Shown here in pieces: positions 61,561 through 64,000 of a stretch of 64,000 bases of DNA (positions are counted from its first letter, which is position 1; each line of letters opens with the position of its first letter). The DNA comes from Rhizobium cauense (lineage in GTDB: Bacteria > Pseudomonadota > Alphaproteobacteria > Rhizobiales > Rhizobiaceae): NCBI RefSeq assembly GCF_019511525.1, contig NZ_JAEUAT010000001.1, forward strand, positions 372,001-436,000. The letters are read 5' to 3'. Under the pieces are notes generated by a model, which saw nothing but the letters and a program-made list of their open reading frames with translations, made no database searches and had not been told where the DNA came from. The translations under genes and the position numbers were made by a program.

Positions 61561-62438
61561 TCGGCGGCCTCCTGATTGGGTGCCAACATCTCGCCGGCAT
61601 GCCCATGGGCGCGGCGGTCTTCGCAATGGTCGGTGTCGGAGCAGACGAACATGCGCCCGCCCTTGTCATCGAGGATGACCTCGTCGAGATAGACCTCCTC
61701 GGCGCCGCAGAGCGCGCAGGGCTTGCCGAAGCGCTGGATCTCGAAGGGGTAGTCGTCGAAATCGAGGCTGACGACTTCGGTATAGGGCGGAACGGCATAG
61801 ATGCGCTTCTCGCGGCCTGCCCCGAAGAGCTGCAACGCATCCGACATGTGCATTTTCGGATTGTCGAACTTTGGCGTTGGCGACGGGTCCATGACGTAGC
61901 GGCCGGCAACCTTGACCGGATAGGCATAGGTCTTGGAGATGCGGCCGTTATGCGCGATGTCCTCGTAGAGCTTCACATGCATGAGGCCATATTCCTCAAG
62001 CGCGTGCATCTTGCGGGTCTCGGTCTCGCGCGGTTCGAGGAAGCGGAGCGGTTCCGGGATCGGAACCTGGTAGACGAGCACCTGGTTGTCGCCGAGCTTT
62101 TCTTCCGGGATGCGGTGCCGGGTCTGGATGATCGTCGCATCCTTGGTATGGGTGGTGACGGCGACATTGGCGACCTTCTGGAAGAAGGCGCGGATCGAGA
62201 CGGCGTTGGTCGTGTCGTCGGCACCCTGGTCGATGACCTTCAGCACGTCATCCGGGCCGATGATCGAGGCCGTGACCTGCACACCGCCGGTTCCCCAGCC
62301 GTATGGCATCGGCATTTCGCGGGAGGCGAAAGGCACCTGATAGCCGGGGATGGCGATCGCCTTCAGGATCGCGCGGCGGATCATGCGCTTCGTCTGTTCG
62401 TCGAGGTAAGCGAAATTGTAGCTGGCTAGGTCGGTCAT
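61557..62438 (-). CDS. phnJ: alpha-D-ribose 1-methylphosphonate 5-phosphate C-P lyase
   Basis: The 293-residue protein is PhnJ, the radical SAM-type catalyst of the pathway. Its unusual iron-sulfur motif CX2CX21CX5C is complete: CALC at about residue 240, then Cys 22 residues on, and CSDTDHC. It cuts the carbon-phosphorus bond, releasing the alkane and ribose 1,2-cyclic phosphate 5-phosphate. Other conserved stretches are PYGWGTGGVQVTASIIG and TDTDTTNAVS-like DDTTNAVSIRAFF. It overlaps phnI upstream by 4 bases and phnK downstream by 4 bases, indicating tight coupling of the complex. Confidence 0.98.
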   Translation of the reverse strand: MTDLASYNFAYLDEQTKRMIRRAILKAIAIPGYQVPFASREMPMPYGWGTGGVQVTASIIGPDDVLKVIDQGADDTTNAVSIRAFFQKVANVAVTTHTKDATIIQTRHRIPEEKLGDNQVLVYQVPIPEPLRFLEPRETETRKMHALEEYGLMHVKLYEDIAHNGRISKTYAYPVKVAGRYVMDPSPTPKFDNPKMHMSDALQLFGAGREKRIYAVPPYTEVVSLDFDDYPFEIQRFGKPCALCGAEEVYLDEVILDDKGGRMFVCSDTDHCEDRRAHGHAGEMLAPNQEAAE

Positions 62439-63544
62439 TCCGCAGCCTCCTTCATAGTATCGTCGCCGCCGATGCGGTTCGCTTCGAATTCGTTGCGCAT
62501 GCGGCGGACCAGATCGAGTTCTGCCTGGAAGTCGACGTAGTGCGGCAGCTTCAGGTGCTCGACGAAGCCGGTCGACTGGACGTTATCGGCATGCGAGATG
62601 ACGAATTCCTCGTCCTGCGCCGGCGCGGTGATGTCCTCGCCGAGTTCTTCGGCGCGCAGCGCACGGTCAACGAGCGACATCGACATTGCCTTGCGTTCGC
62701 TCTGGCCGAACACCAGGCCGTAGCCGCGGGTGAACTGCGGCGGCGCCTTGGACGAACCCTTGAACTGGTTGACCATCTGGCATTCGGTGACCTGGATAGT
62801 GCCGAGCGAGACGGCGAAGCCGAGTTCGGGAACATCGAACTCAACCTCGACCTCACCGATGCGGATTTCGCCAGTGAAGGGATGGTTGCGGCCGTAACCG
62901 CGCTGTGTGGAATAGCCGAGCGCCAGCAGGAAACCTTCGTCGCCGCGGGCCAGCGCTTGAAGGCGCAGATCGCGGGTCATCGGGAATTCCATCGGCTCGC
63001 GGGTCAGGTCGCCGATCTCGTGATCCTCCGGCATTTCACCGTCGCCCTCGATCAGGCCTTCCTGCGAGAGGATTTCCGAAACGCGCATGACGCGGCCGGA
63101 TTCGGCATCGCGAAGCGTCGGCTCCTCGACGGCTTCGTCGGTCAGTAGCGACGGGTCGAGGAGGCGATGCGTATAGTCGAAGGTCGGGCCGAGCAGCTGA
63201 CCGCCGGGCAGATCCTTGTAGGTGGCGGAGACGCGGCGCTCGATCTTCATTTTCGCTGTGTCGACCGGCTTGCTATAGCCGAAGCGCGGCAGCGTCGTGC
63301 GATAGGCGCGGAGCAGGAAGATCGCCTCGATCATGTCACCGCGCGATTGGCGGACGGCGAGAGCGGCCAGCGTACGATCGTAGAGCGAGGCTTCAGCCAT
63401 GACGCGGTCGACCGCCAGCGCCAGCTGCGCAACGATCTGGTCGATACCGATAGCCGGCAACGAACGGTCGCCGCGACGGCGATCCGCCAGCAGGCGATGG
63501 GCGTTGGCAATGGCGGCTTCGCCCCCTTTGACAGCAACATACAT
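62435..63544 (-). CDS. phnI: alpha-D-ribose 1-methylphosphonate 5-triphosphate synthase subunit PhnI
   Basis: The 369-residue protein matches PhnI: MYVAVKGGEAAIANAHRLL at the start, IGIDQIVAQLALAVDRVMAE, LQALARGDEGFLLALGYSTQ and TQRGYGRNHPFTGEIRIGEV. It carries the nucleosidase activity that displaces the base of ATP or GTP by the phosphonate, in complex with PhnG, PhnH and PhnL. It begins 3 bp after the phnH stop and overlaps phnJ by 4 bases. Length and motifs are normal. Confidence 0.97.
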   Translation of the reverse strand: MYVAVKGGEAAIANAHRLLADRRRGDRSLPAIGIDQIVAQLALAVDRVMAEASLYDRTLAALAVRQSRGDMIEAIFLLRAYRTTLPRFGYSKPVDTAKMKIERRVSATYKDLPGGQLLGPTFDYTHRLLDPSLLTDEAVEEPTLRDAESGRVMRVSEILSQEGLIEGDGEMPEDHEIGDLTREPMEFPMTRDLRLQALARGDEGFLLALGYSTQRGYGRNHPFTGEIRIGEVEVEFDVPELGFAVSLGTIQVTECQMVNQFKGSSKAPPQFTRGYGLVFGQSERKAMSMSLVDRALRAEELGEDITAPAQDEEFVISHADNVQSTGFVEHLKLPHYVDFQAELDLVRRMRNEFEANRIGGDDTMKEAAE

Positions 63545-63547
63545 GGG

Positions 63548-64000
63548 TCACATCTCCGTTGCGGTGATCTTGGTGGTGCGCGGCAGGCAGACAAACCGGC
63601 TGCCCGAGGTCAGCGCGATGTCGATGCCGCGCGGGAAGAGGGCGCGGTTCTCCGTCCAGAGGCGCAGGAAGGTATCGGGCAGGCCGAGCGGCGCGATATC
63701 GGTGACCGTCTTGATACCCGGGCCCATGAGCGCCAGCTTGCGGCCGCTTTCGATATCCGCCAGTTCGATGACCAGTGTCGTCGAACGGTCCGGATATTCC
63801 TGCGTGCCGGCGGCAAAGAGACCGAAGGACGACAGCGGCGTTCCAGCTTCGACGAAGGCGAAGCGCGCTTCGGCCTTCTCCGGCGTGACAGGCGCGCCGG
63901 TGTGGAAGCCGAGCCATTGCGGCACGGCGGATTTTGCGAGCCCCGATGACAGCCAGACGGGCGTGTCATGGTCGCAGAGCGTCAGCGCGATCGCACCTGC
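63548..64000 (-). CDS. phnH: phosphonate C-P lyase system protein PhnH (partial, 5' end outside window)
   Basis: The frame is open to the right edge, so the last 150 residues are visible of an expected 200. The sequence (ALTLCDHDTPVWLSS, VPQWLGFHTGAPVTPEKA, YPDRSTTLVIELADIESG and FPRGIDIALTSGSRFVCLPRTT) is typical of PhnH, a core subunit of the C-P lyase complex with PLP-transferase-like fold but no cofactor. It joins PhnG and PhnI. Order G-H-I-J-K-L implies that phnG and a promoter lie just beyond the edge. The stop is 3 bp before the phnI ATG. Confidence 0.95.
   Translation of the reverse strand, partial: AGAIALTLCDHDTPVWLSSGLAKSAVPQWLGFHTGAPVTPEKAEARFAFVEAGTPLSSFGLFAAGTQEYPDRSTTLVIELADIESGRKLALMGPGIKTVTDIAPLGLPDTFLRLWTENRALFPRGIDIALTSGSRFVCLPRTTKITATEM

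Overview
The window is about 64 kb of GC-rich chromosome from an alphaproteobacterium, most likely a Rhizobiaceae member (Rhizobium/Agrobacterium/Ensifer group). The support is the dnaK-dnaJ, PBP1A, polA, pheST and infC housekeeping set of clear rhizobial type, an Irr-type iron box in front of a membrane-bound ferritin gene (mbfA), a RIME-like palindromic repeat, and a rhizobial-style chromosomal phn (C-P lyase) cluster. No prophage, insertion sequence, CRISPR array, rRNA or tRNA was seen.

Layout. 1-3.4 kb: a partial endonuclease/exonuclease/phosphatase protein, xseA, a small spike-base-like protein and a small membrane protein. 3.4-6.8 kb: a surface-glycosylation module (GT-C-like membrane protein, divergent GtrB-like GT2 and GtrA). 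6.8-13.2 kb: general metabolism and stress genes (Gfo/Idh/MocA oxidoreductase, two aldo/keto reductases, GNAT, DUF892, LysR, NTF2-like). 13.2-22.2 kb: pheT-pheS, rplT-rpmI and infC on the minus strand. Between rpmI and infC lies a block with a PepSY protein, an OmpR-type regulator, a histidine kinase and a second low-complexity secreted protein. 22.3-28 kb: alpha/beta hydrolase, transglutaminase-like peptidase, mbfA, an XRE regulator and a class III cyclase-TPR protein. 28-34 kb: dnaJ, dnaK with a heat-shock-type promoter, and PBP1A. 34-42.6 kb: small secreted proteins, two candidate structured RNAs, an M20 dipeptidase, an MHYT-GGDEF-EAL protein, a second cyclase-TPR protein and MarR. 42.6-49 kb: an sRNA candidate resembling the rhizobial alpha-r7 family, polA, an FtsK-like translocase without membrane helices, and a VOC protein.

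49.6-64 kb: the phosphonate region, all minus strand apart from a small ORF and a LysR gene. The upstream operon phn(G)HIJK-L-acetyltransferase encodes the C-P lyase core and runs in from the right edge. The downstream operon phnC-D-E-E-DUF1045-phnM-phnN-grpB encodes uptake, the phosphohydrolase and the ribosyl bisphosphate kinase. Together they import phosphonates, break the C-P bond and feed the ribose phosphate into PRPP. A Pho-box-like sequence precedes phnC. A LysR gene and an SDR gene lacking the usual YxxxK sit between the two operons.

The least explained items are non-coding: a three-hairpin element at 34.8 kb, two back-to-back plus-strand terminators at 36.1 kb with no plus-strand gene before them, and the sRNA candidate at 42.7 kb. 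Family names come from reading the translated sequence and from memory; no searches were run.
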